Source: Desulfobacteraceae bacterium Eth-SRB1 (lineage in GTDB: Bacteria; Desulfobacterota; Desulfobacteria; Desulfobacterales; ETH-SRB1). Taken from it: a DNA stretch of 64,000 nucleotides. The DNA lies in assembly GCA_004193555.1 (NCBI GenBank), contig RPGP01000001.1:668780-732779 (forward strand). The letters are read 5' to 3'. Shown piece after piece: positions 24,609 through 33,786 of this stretch. The notes under the pieces are model-generated. The model was given only the letters and a program-made list of their open reading frames with translations, was not told the DNA's origin and ran no database searches. Both the position numbers and the translations under genes were made by a program. How positions within the stretch are numbered: the stretch's first letter is position 1; each line of letters starts with the position of its first letter.

Positions 24609-27026
24609 ATGATGCAAAAGAAATTGTTGATTTCAGTTTTCCTCACACTTATTGTTTATATCTGTGCGGTTTTTGTCGCGGTTTCCCTGGCTTCTGAGAG
24701 CGGAAATTCACGGATACCTGCATGCGCCGACCTATGGGTTGAAGTCATTGACGGGCTGGTGTCGATAGATGTCAGGGATGCTGAAATCCGCTGTGTTTTA
24801 CAGGAGATAGCGAGAAAGGCAAAGATAGCGCTTGATATCAGCGACGATATCGATGGAAAGATTACTCTAAGAACAAAGGATCTCCCTCTGGATGATGTTC
24901 TGAAGAGACTGTGCGAAAACAGGGCTGTTGTTTATCAGTACATTCCGGAAAAGAATTCCTGCCGGATCATAAGTGTGGGCGCATATTCAAAGGGAAAGAG
25001 CGAAAGGGATAAAACGCCGCCTACAGGCAAATTATCACTTGGCGACAACATGCAAAGGCAGGAATCCCGTCATTCCAACAATAAGCCTGCGTCTGCTCCG
25101 GAAGAAAAACTGTATGACAGCAGGGGACGTCTTCTCTACAAACCCGGAGAGCTTCTCGTCAGGTTCAAGAAAGACGCGACAGAAATCCAGATTGCCGACC
25201 TTCATAAAACTCTGGGAAGCACGGTTTTGCGCAGAATCGACCGTCTCCGGCTGGAAAGAATAAAGCTGAGAGAAGGGCTCTCCGAACGCGACGCAATCAA
25301 GGCTTATATGTCATCCGGCATCGTGGAGGTCGCCGAAAGGCACGCCTTGAGATATGCAGATGCAACCAATCCCAATGACACTTATTTTGTTAATGGTGAC
25401 CAGTGGGGGCTTGCGAAAATCCGGGCTCCGGATGCCTGGGACATTACAACAGGAAGTCCTGATATCATTATAGCGGTTATCGACACCGGCGTGGACTATT
25501 CGCATCCGGACCTTGTGGACAATATCTGGAAAAATGCTACTGAACAGATTGGAGATGCTAATGGAGATGGATTCCCCGGAATTAAAGATGTTGATGATGA
25601 TGGAGATGGCTTGACAGATGAGGACTCTCAAGGCAGAGAACCAGGAGACCCAGGTTATACGTACGATTTGAAAGATGATGATGACGAAAACGGTTATGTA
25701 GACGACATCTATGGCTGGGACTTCGCTAACAATGATTCTGACCCTATGGATACAGATGGTCACGGCACCCATGTTGCCGGGATAATCGCGGCTGAGGGGA
25801 ACAACACCATGGGTATCGCCGGTGTCTGCTGGAATGCCAGGATAATGGTATTGAAGGTCCAGGCTAACGAAAGCAATTCCATGTTGGACGCAGACATCAT
25901 CGAGGCCATGCATTACGCCATCTGCAACGGGGCACGTATTGCGAATTGCAGTTTCGGCGGTGAAGGTGATTCGTATGGCGAGTTCAGTGTTGCAACAGAA
26001 TTTCAGGGTGCAGGCATTATCGCCGTGTGCGCGGCTGGAAACGACAGCGCCGACAACGATAAATTCCCGAAATACCCGGCCAGTTATGACCTGCCCAATA
26101 TCATAGCTGTTGCCGCGAGCGATCTAAACGACGATCTTGCGGACTTTTCCAATTATGGGTCGACGAGCGTGGATATCATGGCGCCGGGGGAGGGAATTAA
26201 ATCAACAATACCCGCGTATTCCTATACTGAAGCGTCTGTTACAATTGGCTCTGAGCTGCCATACACCGCTTATGGTATGGCTTTTGCCGGAACAACAGAG
26301 GCAGAAGGAATTACCGGAACTCTTTATAACTGCGGCAAGGGGTATCCCAATGACTTTCCGGAGGATGTCACTGACTACATTGCGCTTATTGAAAGAGGGA
26401 GCAATAGTTCTGAGCCATTTCTTTTTTCCGAAAAGGTTTCCAATGCTCAGGCAGCAGGTGCGATAGCAGTAATCATCTATAATAACAGTGGACCATTCGA
26501 CAACTTGACCCTCGGTACTCCAGGGGACTGGCCGCCGGTGGTATGCATATCACAGGAAAACGGCGTTGCGCTGACAGAAATGAGCACATCGCAGGTAACA
26601 GTCATTAACCTCCTTGGCAATACCTTCTCCTTTAGAAATATGAGCGGCACCTCCATGGCGGCCCCACATGTTTCGGGTGTCGCCGGTCTAATCCTTTCAA
26701 AAAATCCCACGCTTGATTATTCCGCTGTGAAATCAGCTATTTTAGATACAGTGGACAAAATTCAGGATGTGTCTGGTCAACTGGTGTCCGGTGGCAGGGT
26801 CAATGCGCTGAATGCGCTTTGCAGTGTCAACACATTACCCGGTGATCTATCCTTTAACGGGATGGTTGGGCTTGATGATGCCATTATTGCGATTCAGATC
26901 ATTTCCGGTTTGCATTCAACTATCTGTCCTGTTTGTATTGCAACCCAAATTGATATAAACAAAGATGGCAAGATTGGCATGGAAGAAGCGATCTATGTGA
27001 TGCGGAAGATTGCAGGTTTGGAGTAA
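24609..27026 (+). CDS. Secreted S8 (subtilisin-like) serine protease with STN, PA and dockerin-like domains
   Basis: Predicted secreted endopeptidase of 805 residues. A signal peptide (KKLLISVFLTLIVYICAVF, then SLAS) covers residues 1-27. An STN-like (secretin/TonB short N-terminal) domain follows at about 40-110 (DDVLKRLCENRAVVYQY), then a propeptide-like segment starting YKPGELLVRFK. The catalytic triad is intact: Asp292 in VIDTGVDYSHPDL, His385 in DGHGTHVAGI and Ser682 in SGTSMAAPHVSG. An Asp-rich calcium-binding insertion lies at about 318-365. A protease-associated (PA) insertion at about 545-665 separates the Ser block from the rest. The tail (about 740-805) has two dockerin/EF-hand-like repeats, including DINKDGKIGMEEAIYVMRKI. 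A GTG at 24603 is an alternative start. STN plus dockerin on a subtilase is unusual; the tail suggests anchoring to a cohesin-bearing or calcium-dependent surface partner. Confidence 0.92.
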   Translation: MMQKKLLISVFLTLIVYICAVFVAVSLASESGNSRIPACADLWVEVIDGLVSIDVRDAEIRCVLQEIARKAKIALDISDDIDGKITLRTKDLPLDDVLKRLCENRAVVYQYIPEKNSCRIISVGAYSKGKSERDKTPPTGKLSLGDNMQRQESRHSNNKPASAPEEKLYDSRGRLLYKPGELLVRFKKDATEIQIADLHKTLGSTVLRRIDRLRLERIKLREGLSERDAIKAYMSSGIVEVAERHALRYADATNPNDTYFVNGDQWGLAKIRAPDAWDITTGSPDIIIAVIDTGVDYSHPDLVDNIWKNATEQIGDANGDGFPGIKDVDDDGDGLTDEDSQGREPGDPGYTYDLKDDDDENGYVDDIYGWDFANNDSDPMDTDGHGTHVAGIIAAEGNNTMGIAGVCWNARIMVLKVQANESNSMLDADIIEAMHYAICNGARIANCSFGGEGDSYGEFSVATEFQGAGIIAVCAAGNDSADNDKFPKYPASYDLPNIIAVAASDLNDDLADFSNYGSTSVDIMAPGEGIKSTIPAYSYTEASVTIGSELPYTAYGMAFAGTTEAEGITGTLYNCGKGYPNDFPEDVTDYIALIERGSNSSEPFLFSEKVSNAQAAGAIAVIIYNNSGPFDNLTLGTPGDWPPVVCISQENGVALTEMSTSQVTVINLLGNTFSFRNMSGTSMAAPHVSGVAGLILSKNPTLDYSAVKSAILDTVDKIQDVSGQLVSGGRVNALNALCSVNTLPGDLSFNGMVGLDDAIIAIQIISGLHSTICPVCIATQIDINKDGKIGMEEAIYVMRKIAGLE

Positions 27027-27129
27027 GGTTTTTTTCTTCAAAATGATTGACGGTAGCGTTAACATCTTTTACAATGAAAAATCCAATTATCTCCAGCGTT
27101 GCATAAAAATTTAACATTTTACTACCCTT

Positions 27130-27262
27130 GACAAGCTCTTAAAAAGTCTCGAAATCGTCATGCCGGACTTGATCCGGCATCCAGAACGCATTGAATTTAC
27201 TGGATTCCGGCTTTCGCCGGAATGACGGAAAACGGTGTTTTTTGACTTTTTACGAGTTCATC
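27130..27262. mobile_element. Family A mobile repeat, 133-bp type (copy 2)
   Basis: It has the same length and interior palindrome as the copy at 23800. The right end is GACTTTTTACGAGTTCATC and the left end is a slightly decayed partner, GACAAGCTCTTAAAAAGTC. Target duplication ACCCTT flanks it (27124-27129 and 27263-27268). A second, one-ended relative starting GATGGTCTCGTAAAAAGCT follows at 27269; 32 bp of it (27275-27306) recur at 50759-50790. Confidence 0.8.
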
Positions 27263-27337
27263 ACCCTTGATGGTCTCGTAAAAAGCTATATTATGCCGCT
27301 TCGCGACACTGTAACCGAAAATATCTTGTCAATCATA

Positions 27338-28396
27338 TTAGAAGGTTAGGTTGTAATGACTCTCTATCCACGACATATATTCTCCGCTTTTAACCCTTTG
27401 TGCCCATCCTGAGTTATCCGAGTACCATTTAATGGTTTTTTTGATCCCGGTTTCAAACGACTCAGCAGGGACCCATCCCAGTTCTCTTTTGAGCTTACTG
27501 AAGTCTATGGCATATCTTAGATCGTGGCCGGGCCTGTCCTTGACAAAGGTAATCAGGTCTTGAAGATGGGGATGGTTCGGCCTGGGTATTATTTCCTCTA
27601 TCAGATCACATATCATCTTGACAACATCAATATTGCGCATTTCACAGCCGCCGCCAGTATTATATGTTTCACCACGTTTTCCATTTTGCATGATGAGCCA
27701 GATTGCCTTGCAATGGTCTGTGACATACAGCCAGTCTCTTATGTTCAGCCCGTTTCCGTAAACCGGAAGAGCTTTCCCTTCAAAAGCGTTGAGTATAATA
27801 AGGGGGATAAGTTTTTCCGGAAACTGATACGGCCCATAATTATTCGAACAATTAGAGATTGTTACAGGCATGCCATATGTTGTTCCATAGGCTCTCACAA
27901 GGTGATCGGAAGCAGCCTTTGATGCAGAATAAGGGCTGTTTGGATGGTATGGAGTATCCTCGGTAAAGTAACCGCCATCATCAATGGAGCCATACACTTC
28001 ATCTGTACTGATATGATGAAAAAGAAGTATTTTGTCCTTATGGGATCTAACTAACTCAAGCAGATTAAATGTTCCGGTAATGTTTGTTTTGATAAAAGCG
28101 TCCGGCTCTGCAATCGATCTGTCAACATGAGATTCAGCGGCAAAATGGCATACAGAGTCAATTCTGTATTTTTCAAAAACCATCTCCATTGCCTGCTTGT
28201 CACATATATCAGCCTTTATGAAATAATAGCGATCATGGAACTTTTTATCAATTCCCGCCAGATTTTCAGGGTTGCCTGCGTAAGTTAATTTGTCCACATT
28301 GATTATCCGGCCTTTATAACCGGACTCTGAAAGCATATAGCGGATAAAATTTGATCCGATAAACCCGCATCCTCCTGTTACAAGCATATTTTTCAT
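27338..28396 (-). CDS. rfbB: dTDP-glucose 4,6-dehydratase
   Basis: Converts dTDP-glucose to dTDP-4-keto-6-deoxyglucose, the branch point to rhamnose and other deoxysugars of surface glycans. It is an extended SDR enzyme of 352 residues. The Rossmann GGCGFIGSN motif is at the N-terminus, the active-site STDEVYG block is present, and the catalytic Tyr-Lys pair is in [25 protein letters not shown] and the RDWLYVTDH motif are typical of RfbB. I start it at 28396, where AAAGGTG precedes the ATG, rather than at the longer 28438 frame, because the Rossmann motif follows at once. No rfbA, rfbC or rfbD is nearby. It may serve the same glycan effort as gmd at 60.6 kb. Confidence 0.93.
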   Translation of the reverse strand: MKNMLVTGGCGFIGSNFIRYMLSESGYKGRIINVDKLTYAGNPENLAGIDKKFHDRYYFIKADICDKQAMEMVFEKYRIDSVCHFAAESHVDRSIAEPDAFIKTNITGTFNLLELVRSHKDKILLFHHISTDEVYGSIDDGGYFTEDTPYHPNSPYSASKAASDHLVRAYGTTYGMPVTISNCSNNYGPYQFPEKLIPLIILNAFEGKALPVYGNGLNIRDWLYVTDHCKAIWLIMQNGKRGETYNTGGGCEMRNIDVVKMICDLIEEIIPRPNHPHLQDLITFVKDRPGHDLRYAIDFSKLKRELGWVPAESFETGIKKTIKWYSDNSGWAQRVKSGEYMSWIESHYNLTF

Positions 28397-28549
28397 ACAA
28401 ACACCTTTCAAATAAGCGTTCAATGGTTCACGGTTCACGGTATTTAGTGCGCACTAATTTTTTTATTATATCATCCGAAGAAATCTATTGAAACAATTAA
28501 CTTTAAAATGATATGGAATCAATTTGTTTGTATTAACGGGCAAACTTTT

Positions 28550-29962
28550 ATGGAAATAAATAAAAAACAACGGGTTTGGTTGCGAATGCTTCCAGGGATT
28601 GATCATATCCTTGAAATTTCGGGCTCAGATCCTTTTTTTGAAAATATTCCTCGATCTGTTCTGTTGCATTCCGCCCGCTTAGTCCTTGACGAGCATAGAA
28701 AAATAATACTTGACGGCGTTAAGGAAATTAATGAAAAAAGCCTGTCAGATATCATGATTCTTGATGAGGTGAAAGCCGCTGTAAAGGATGCCATGACACT
28801 AAATCTTCTGCGTACAGTTAACGCCACGGGTGTTGTTGTTCATACAAACCTTGGCCGTTCATTACTTGCCGCTGATGCTATTGCCAACCTTTCGGTAATT
28901 GGGGGCAGGTATTCAAATCTTGAATTTGATCTGTCAAGAGGGGAGCGTGGCTCGAGATATAGCGCTGTTGAGGATATCTTGTGTGAAATAAGCGGCGCTC
29001 AGGCAGCTATGGTTGTAAATAATAATGCCGCCGCTGTCTTGCTGTGCCTAAACACAATATCACGAGACAAAAAAGTTGTTGTTTCAAGGGGTGAGCTCGT
29101 TGAAATCGGAGGTTCATTCCGGATTCCCGATGTTATGGCGAAAAGCGGTGGGATTTTAAAGGAGGTCGGCACAACAAACCGAACCCATCATAAAGACTAT
29201 GAAATGGCCATCGAAAGCGACACAGGCCTTTTATTAAAGGTGCATACAAGCAATTACAGCGTTGTAGGCTTTACCGCTGATGTTTCCCTAAACGATCTGG
29301 TTAAGATGGGAGAAAAATATCATATTCCGGTGATGGAAGATCTTGGCAGCGGAACCTTTATCGACTTTTCAAAATACGGAATGTTAAAGGAGCCTACTGT
29401 TCAGGAATCTGTGGCAACAGGCGCTGACATCATTACTTTCAGCGGGGATAAGCTCCTTGGTGGGCCGCAGGCTGGCATTATTGTCGGGAACAAGGATATT
29501 ATCGACAAAATTAAGCAAAATCCTCTTACAAGGGCGCTTCGCATTGACAAGCTTACACTTGCAGCGCTGGAGAGCACACTCCGTTTATACAGAGAGCCGG
29601 AAAAGGCGCTAAAAGCCATTCCAACATTGCGAATGTTAACTCTTCCCTATAATGTCATTGCAAAAAAAGCGGCCCGGCTTTGTAGCAAGCTGGAAAATAT
29701 TGGCAATTCCCGCATGGAGATTAAGCTTATTGATCGCTCATCACGGGCTGGCGGAGGCTCCCTTCCGCTTCTTGACCTTCCAAGTAAATGTGCAGGAATA
29801 AAGGTGAAAGGAATATCCGCTGATGCAATCAAAGAATATATGCGCGGGAATACTCCTCCTGTTATTGGAAGGATAGAAGAGGATTTATTTGTTATGGATC
29901 TCAGAACAATACAGGATGATGAACTCCAGATTATTGCAACAGCTTTCAAAAACATGCTATAG
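28550..29962 (+). CDS. selA: L-seryl-tRNA(Sec) selenium transferase
   Basis: PLP enzyme that turns seryl-tRNA(Sec) into selenocysteinyl-tRNA(Sec), so the organism makes selenoproteins. The protein has 470 residues from this ATG, the usual SelA length; an upstream ATG at 28508 in frame would add 14 residues and neither has a strong ribosome site. Recognisable blocks include NATGVVVHTNLGRSLL, VNNNAAAVLL, RGELVEIGGSFRIPD and the PLP-lysine segment ITFSGDKLLGGPQAG with Lys301. The C-terminal part carries the typical GGSLPLLDLPS and GNTPPVIGRIEED. The downstream neighbour is 11 bp away; selB, selC and selD are not in the window. Confidence 0.95.
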   Translation: MEINKKQRVWLRMLPGIDHILEISGSDPFFENIPRSVLLHSARLVLDEHRKIILDGVKEINEKSLSDIMILDEVKAAVKDAMTLNLLRTVNATGVVVHTNLGRSLLAADAIANLSVIGGRYSNLEFDLSRGERGSRYSAVEDILCEISGAQAAMVVNNNAAAVLLCLNTISRDKKVVVSRGELVEIGGSFRIPDVMAKSGGILKEVGTTNRTHHKDYEMAIESDTGLLLKVHTSNYSVVGFTADVSLNDLVKMGEKYHIPVMEDLGSGTFIDFSKYGMLKEPTVQESVATGADIITFSGDKLLGGPQAGIIVGNKDIIDKIKQNPLTRALRIDKLTLAALESTLRLYREPEKALKAIPTLRMLTLPYNVIAKKAARLCSKLENIGNSRMEIKLIDRSSRAGGGSLPLLDLPSKCAGIKVKGISADAIKEYMRGNTPPVIGRIEEDLFVMDLRTIQDDELQIIATAFKNML

Positions 29963-29973
29963 GTTTTAAGGTT

Positions 29974-31335
29974 ATGACACACAACCAGCGGAAATTATTT
30001 CAAAACCGTTATTCAACCCGTGAGTTTCTGTTTTCCAGGACAGATTCAAAAAAACATGGCAAAAAGGCTGGCAGCGTATATCCAGACCCGGATGAACTTA
30101 AACTGAATGAGCTTAAAAAAGAATTCCCGGATATTCTGTTTGGCAGATCCTTTATCGATCGTGCCGTGGACAGTCTTGATTCTTTATCACAATTCGGGGC
30201 AATGGTTATTCAGGTTGATGATTTGGATGAAACAGAAAATGACCATGTAACAGACACACTGACAGACACACTGATTGATGCGGCCAGAATAATTGATGCG
30301 GAATGTAAAAGCAAAAACGGAATCTGGGGTCAGATAGACGGCAACATGGTTGGATGTGTTTTCCCCGGCGTAAGCGAAACCGTATGCCTGGAACTTGCTG
30401 ATGAGACCAGAAAAAAGCTTGCGGAGCTCAGGAAGGAGACGGTTTCCATAGGAATTGCATCATACCCCGCATTAGATTATGAAAAAGCAAGCATCCTTGA
30501 AAATGCGCATAAAGCGCTTAAACATGCTGAACTTATTGGCCCAGGCAGCAATGTTTCGTTTGATGCTGTAAGCTTGAATATCAGCGGAGACCGGCTGTAC
30601 CAGGAAGGGGATATTAATGGGGCAATCGAAGAATTCAAACTGGCCCTTCTGCTTGATTCTTCAAATGTGAATGTCCATAACAGTGTTGGCGTTTGCTATG
30701 GTGTTCTGGGCGCTTATGAAAAGGCTATAGAACATTTTGAGGAAGCCGTGAGGCTTGACGCGGCAGAAGTCATGGTCTTATATAATGCGGGACTTATAAA
30801 CATATTGATAAACAATAATGATAAGGCCCTTGAATGGTTGATAAAAGCGGATAGCACAGGAGATGATGTCTTTGAAGTAGCCTTTCATGCAGGGAAACTT
30901 TTTTTTGATAAAGGTGAACTAAAAAAAGGAAAGCTCTTTCTTGAAAAAGCGGTACAGCTCAGACCAAAGTCAGGTCCAGCGTACCTGTATCTCGGAGAAT
31001 GTTACATGGCAGCGCATATGATTGATGAGGCTGTGTCAGCTTATAAAAAGGCAATAAAAAACAATCCAAATGATGCGGCTTCACTCTCAGCCCTTGGATA
31101 TCTTTTCGATGTTCAGGGAGAAAATCCTGATATCACAGCCATTTTTTGCCAGCAAAGCATAGATATTGAACCGGAAAACGGTCTTTTTAGAAACAGGCTT
31201 GGCAGGCTGTATTTTAAACAGAATCAGCTTGAAGATGCTTTACATGAGTTTGAAAAGGCAAATGCTTTTGGGTATGACTCAATGGAATTTATCGAAAAGA
31301 TTCAGAACTGTTTAGCCACAAATTCACACAGATGA
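29974..31335 (+). CDS. Degenerate GGDEF-like domain fused to TPR repeats
   Basis: A 453-residue cytoplasmic protein. Residues about 45-190 have the look of a GGDEF/nucleotide-cyclase fold (ILFGRSFIDRAVDSL, then FGAMVIQVDDLDE, then VSIGIASYP), but where GG(D/E)EF should sit the sequence reads GQIDGNMVGCVFPG, so diguanylate cyclase activity is unlikely. From about 205 to the end there are five to seven TPR units (for example AIEEFKLALLLDSSNVNVHN and KAIEHFEEAVRLDAAEV), which mediate protein contacts. It lies 11 bp after selA and is probably co-transcribed. The combination suggests a scaffold or c-di-GMP-related sensor; the partner is unknown. Confidence 0.75.
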   Translation: MTHNQRKLFQNRYSTREFLFSRTDSKKHGKKAGSVYPDPDELKLNELKKEFPDILFGRSFIDRAVDSLDSLSQFGAMVIQVDDLDETENDHVTDTLTDTLIDAARIIDAECKSKNGIWGQIDGNMVGCVFPGVSETVCLELADETRKKLAELRKETVSIGIASYPALDYEKASILENAHKALKHAELIGPGSNVSFDAVSLNISGDRLYQEGDINGAIEEFKLALLLDSSNVNVHNSVGVCYGVLGAYEKAIEHFEEAVRLDAAEVMVLYNAGLINILINNNDKALEWLIKADSTGDDVFEVAFHAGKLFFDKGELKKGKLFLEKAVQLRPKSGPAYLYLGECYMAAHMIDEAVSAYKKAIKNNPNDAASLSALGYLFDVQGENPDITAIFCQQSIDIEPENGLFRNRLGRLYFKQNQLEDALHEFEKANAFGYDSMEFIEKIQNCLATNSHR

Positions 31336-31827
31336 ACGCAGCTTAGGTTTAAATACAAAGAAATCACAGAATATTAAAAGTGATGAACTCGTAAAAAGCT
31401 AAGTTATGCCGCTTTGTGGCGCTGTAACCGCAAATAACTTGTCAATTATTTGAATATCGAACAAAGAATTTCGAATGATGAAGTGTGGAATCGCTACGCT
31501 CTATCTTTTTACATATTAAAAATGATAGAATACCTTACTTCGACATTCATAATTTTTTGTTCGATATTCTGCGGTTTAAAACAGACTCGTAAATTTAATT
31601 TTTAGTGAAAAGCAAAATATATTGAACAGTCAAGGAGTTATATTAAATTCGTGCAAATGAGTTATTTGTAAGTCAAATTCATCAGGTGTTAGATGTTAAG
31701 ATAAAACATTTAACTGTCATATCAAGATCTTAACACTTAACACCTGACACTTAACACTGTTCGTAAGAAGTGGTTTTTCGACTTTTTAAGAGATCATCAA
31801 GATTATGGTACAGGACGAATAAAATAA
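31336..31827. other. Intergenic region filled with dispersed repeats
   Basis: I see no gene here. It starts with a one-ended family A relative (GATGAACTCGTAAAAAGCT, from about 31382). An inverted pair around TCGAACAAAGAAT and TTTTTTGTTCGATAT follows (31447-31556). A complete but worn family A copy closes it (31658-31798). The promoter of gmhA should lie near the right end, but I could not pick it out. Confidence 0.6.
31658..31798. mobile_element. Family A mobile repeat, AGGTGTTAAG-type (worn copy)
   Basis: Its interior (AGGTGTTAG..., AAACATTTAA..., CTTAACACCTGACAC) is the reverse complement of the interior of the element at 37465-37606, with scattered differences. The right end GACTTTTTAAGAGATCATC is a decayed form of the 19-bp terminus and the left end has lost a few bases. 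No target duplication is visible, which fits an older insertion. Confidence 0.6.
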
Positions 31828-32394
31828 ATGAGAAGTCTCATCTTAAATATACTTGAAGAAAGCATTAAGGTAAAAGACAGGAGCATAAAAGACAATATTG
31901 ACTTAATTGTCAAAGGAGCGGGCATGCTGGTTACATGCATAGCCTCGGGTCATAAAATCCTGATTTTCGGCAATGGAGGCAGCGCAGCAGATGCCCAGCA
32001 TATTGCTGCGGAATTTGTAAACCGGTTTCAAATTGAAAGGCCGCCTCTCGCGGCTATCGCTCTTACAACCGACACCTCTATCATAACGAGCATAGGCAAT
32101 GATTATCATTTTGATGAAATATTTGCCAAACAGGTGTCAGCTATCGGCAAAAAGGATGATATTGCCTGGGGTATCAGCACAAGCGGCAACTCCAAAAATG
32201 TAATAAAGGCAATGAATACGGCAAAGGATATGGGGATCTTTACAATCGGCTTTACAGGTCGCGGCGGAAAACTAACTGAGTGCGCTGACCTTGCATTTCC
32301 TGTAGAATCGGATACAACAGCAAGGATTCAGGAAACGCATATAACCATGGGACATATCCTTTGCGATCTTGTGGAAAGAACCCTTTTCCCTTAG
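31828..32394 (+). CDS. gmhA: Phosphoheptose isomerase (SIS domain)
   Basis: Isomerises sedoheptulose 7-phosphate to D-glycero-D-manno-heptose 7-phosphate, the first step towards heptose for lipopolysaccharide inner core. The protein is a single SIS domain of 188 residues, the normal length. Signature stretches are FGNGGSAADAQHIAAEFVNR, ERPPLAAIALTTDTS, the ISTSGNSKNV phosphosugar loop and QETHITMGHILCDLVE near the C-terminus. The paralogue DiaA is similar, but the ALTTDTSIITSIGND and QETH motifs favour GmhA. No other heptose genes are adjacent. Confidence 0.9.
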   Translation: MRSLILNILEESIKVKDRSIKDNIDLIVKGAGMLVTCIASGHKILIFGNGGSAADAQHIAAEFVNRFQIERPPLAAIALTTDTSIITSIGNDYHFDEIFAKQVSAIGKKDDIAWGISTSGNSKNVIKAMNTAKDMGIFTIGFTGRGGKLTECADLAFPVESDTTARIQETHITMGHILCDLVERTLFP

Positions 32395-32595
32395 CCTGAT
32401 GGCATGGTCGTAAGATTAAGAAATAAAATGTTTATGATAAGAGAATATTGAACAGCAGAGTAAAGCGTTTTTTGAACATCGAACGTTGAACATCGAATGA
32501 TGAAATCGCTTCGCTCTGCCGGTTTATAAATTGGCAAAATTCCTTATTCAAAATTCGACGTTGGACGTTCGATGTTCATAGCCTTTTAACTTAAA

Positions 32596-33543
32596 ATGAC
32601 ACATACTTATAAACCTATAGACTTAAGTCGTCTGAAAACATATTCTCTTTCAGAGAGAAAGAGCAAGGTATCTGCATCCAATTTTGCGAGCGCCTGGAAA
32701 AAGGGATCATCTTTTAAAGATTTTATTGGGTCTCTTCCGGACATACTTGCCGGCAATCATATTAAGAGGGTAATATCCTCTATTGCAACTGCATCGAGGA
32801 AGGATAAAACCGTGATGCTTGCAATGGGCGCCCATGTCATAAAGGTCGGGCTGAATCCTGTTATAATAGATCTTATGGAACGAGGAATTATTACCGCGGT
32901 TGCAATGAACGGAGCCGGTATTATCCACGATTTTGAAATAGCTATGACAGGACGGACATCAGAGGATGTAAGTGTGTCCATTGGAAGCGGCGCTTTTGGA
33001 ATGGCGAGAGAGACCTGCGATTTTTTAAGTAATGCGATGAAATGTGCAGATGAAAAATCACAGGGACTTGGCGAATCGGTCGGCCTGTCTATACTTGGAA
33101 AAAAGCTCCCTTTTATGGACAAAAGCATACTTGCGGCAGGAGCCCGCCTGGGAATACCGGTCACAGTTCATATTGCAATTGGAACAGACATAATTCATAT
33201 GCATCCAGGGTTTGATCCAAAAGCGGCCGGCGGCGCGAGCCACAGAGATTTCAAAATATTTGCATCTGTAATCGCTACTCTGGAAGAAGGTGTATACATG
33301 AATGTGGGGTCTGCTGTAATACTGCCGGAAGTTTTTTTAAAGGCTATTACCCTTGTCCGCAATCTGGGAAATAAGGTAGATAATTTCACCACTGTTAATA
33401 TGGATTTTATCCAGCAATATCGTCCGATGGTCAATGTCGTTAACAGGCCTACGGCAAGAGGAGGGGCCGGCATTAATCTTGTAGGTCATCATGAAATCAT
33501 GTTGCCTCTTGTCGCGGCCGGTGTAATCGAACAAATAGAATAA
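32596..33543 (+). CDS. Conserved protein of unknown function, Rossmann-like
   Basis: A soluble 315-residue protein I do not recognise with certainty. It has strongly patterned blocks: MLAMGAHVIKVGLNPVIIDL (about 75-94), AVAMNGAGIIHDFEIAMTG (about 101-119), SIGSGAFGMARET, GIPVTVHIAIGTDIIHMHPG, YMNVGSAVILPEVFLKA and RPTARGGAGINL. The layout (a Gly-rich loop, a buried Asp/Glu after AGIIHD, NVGSAV near the end) faintly recalls deoxyhypusine-synthase-type folds, but the catalytic lysine region is not evident. It precedes the fmdB-hemC pair by 12 bp, suggesting one operon. Probably an enzyme acting on a nucleotide-linked or NAD-dependent substrate. Confidence 0.6.
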   Translation: MTHTYKPIDLSRLKTYSLSERKSKVSASNFASAWKKGSSFKDFIGSLPDILAGNHIKRVISSIATASRKDKTVMLAMGAHVIKVGLNPVIIDLMERGIITAVAMNGAGIIHDFEIAMTGRTSEDVSVSIGSGAFGMARETCDFLSNAMKCADEKSQGLGESVGLSILGKKLPFMDKSILAAGARLGIPVTVHIAIGTDIIHMHPGFDPKAAGGASHRDFKIFASVIATLEEGVYMNVGSAVILPEVFLKAITLVRNLGNKVDNFTTVNMDFIQQYRPMVNVVNRPTARGGAGINLVGHHEIMLPLVAAGVIEQIE

Positions 33544-33555
33544 GGAAAAACTGTA

Positions 33556-33786
33556 ATGCCGATTTATGAATTTCATTGTAATGATTGCAACCGGAATTTT
33601 GAACTTCTACTGTTTGGAAAAGAAAAACCGTGCTGTCCTTCATGCAGCAGCAAGAAGGTCAGCAGGCTTATGTCTGCCTGCGGCTTTATGAGCAAGGGAA
33701 GCGGCGGGGAAACTGTTAAAAGCTCTGCCGCAGACTCATCATGCAGCGGATGCACTGCCACCAGCTGCTCAACCTGTGGTCACTGA
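33556..33786 (+). CDS. FmdB-family zinc-ribbon protein
   Basis: A 76-residue protein beginning MPIYEFHCNDCNRNFELL, the hallmark of the FmdB/CxxC regulatory zinc ribbon. The first two cysteine pairs (CNDC and CCPSC) should bind zinc. The tail is Ser/Ala/Cys-rich (SSCSGCTATSCSTCGH). The family was named from a putative regulator of formamidase; its true role is open. Its stop codon overlaps the hemC start in a TGATG arrangement, which implies translational coupling. Confidence 0.88.
   Translation: MPIYEFHCNDCNRNFELLLFGKEKPCCPSCSSKKVSRLMSACGFMSKGSGGETVKSSAADSSCSGCTATSCSTCGH

Noticed and set aside
25311..25913. 200-codon minus-strand frame inside the protease gene
   Set aside because: Antisense shadow of the subtilase catalytic region; no ribosome site or family resemblance.
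29974..31335. Active diguanylate cyclase
   Set aside because: The GG(D/E)EF active-site motif is replaced by DGNMVG, so catalysis is unlikely.
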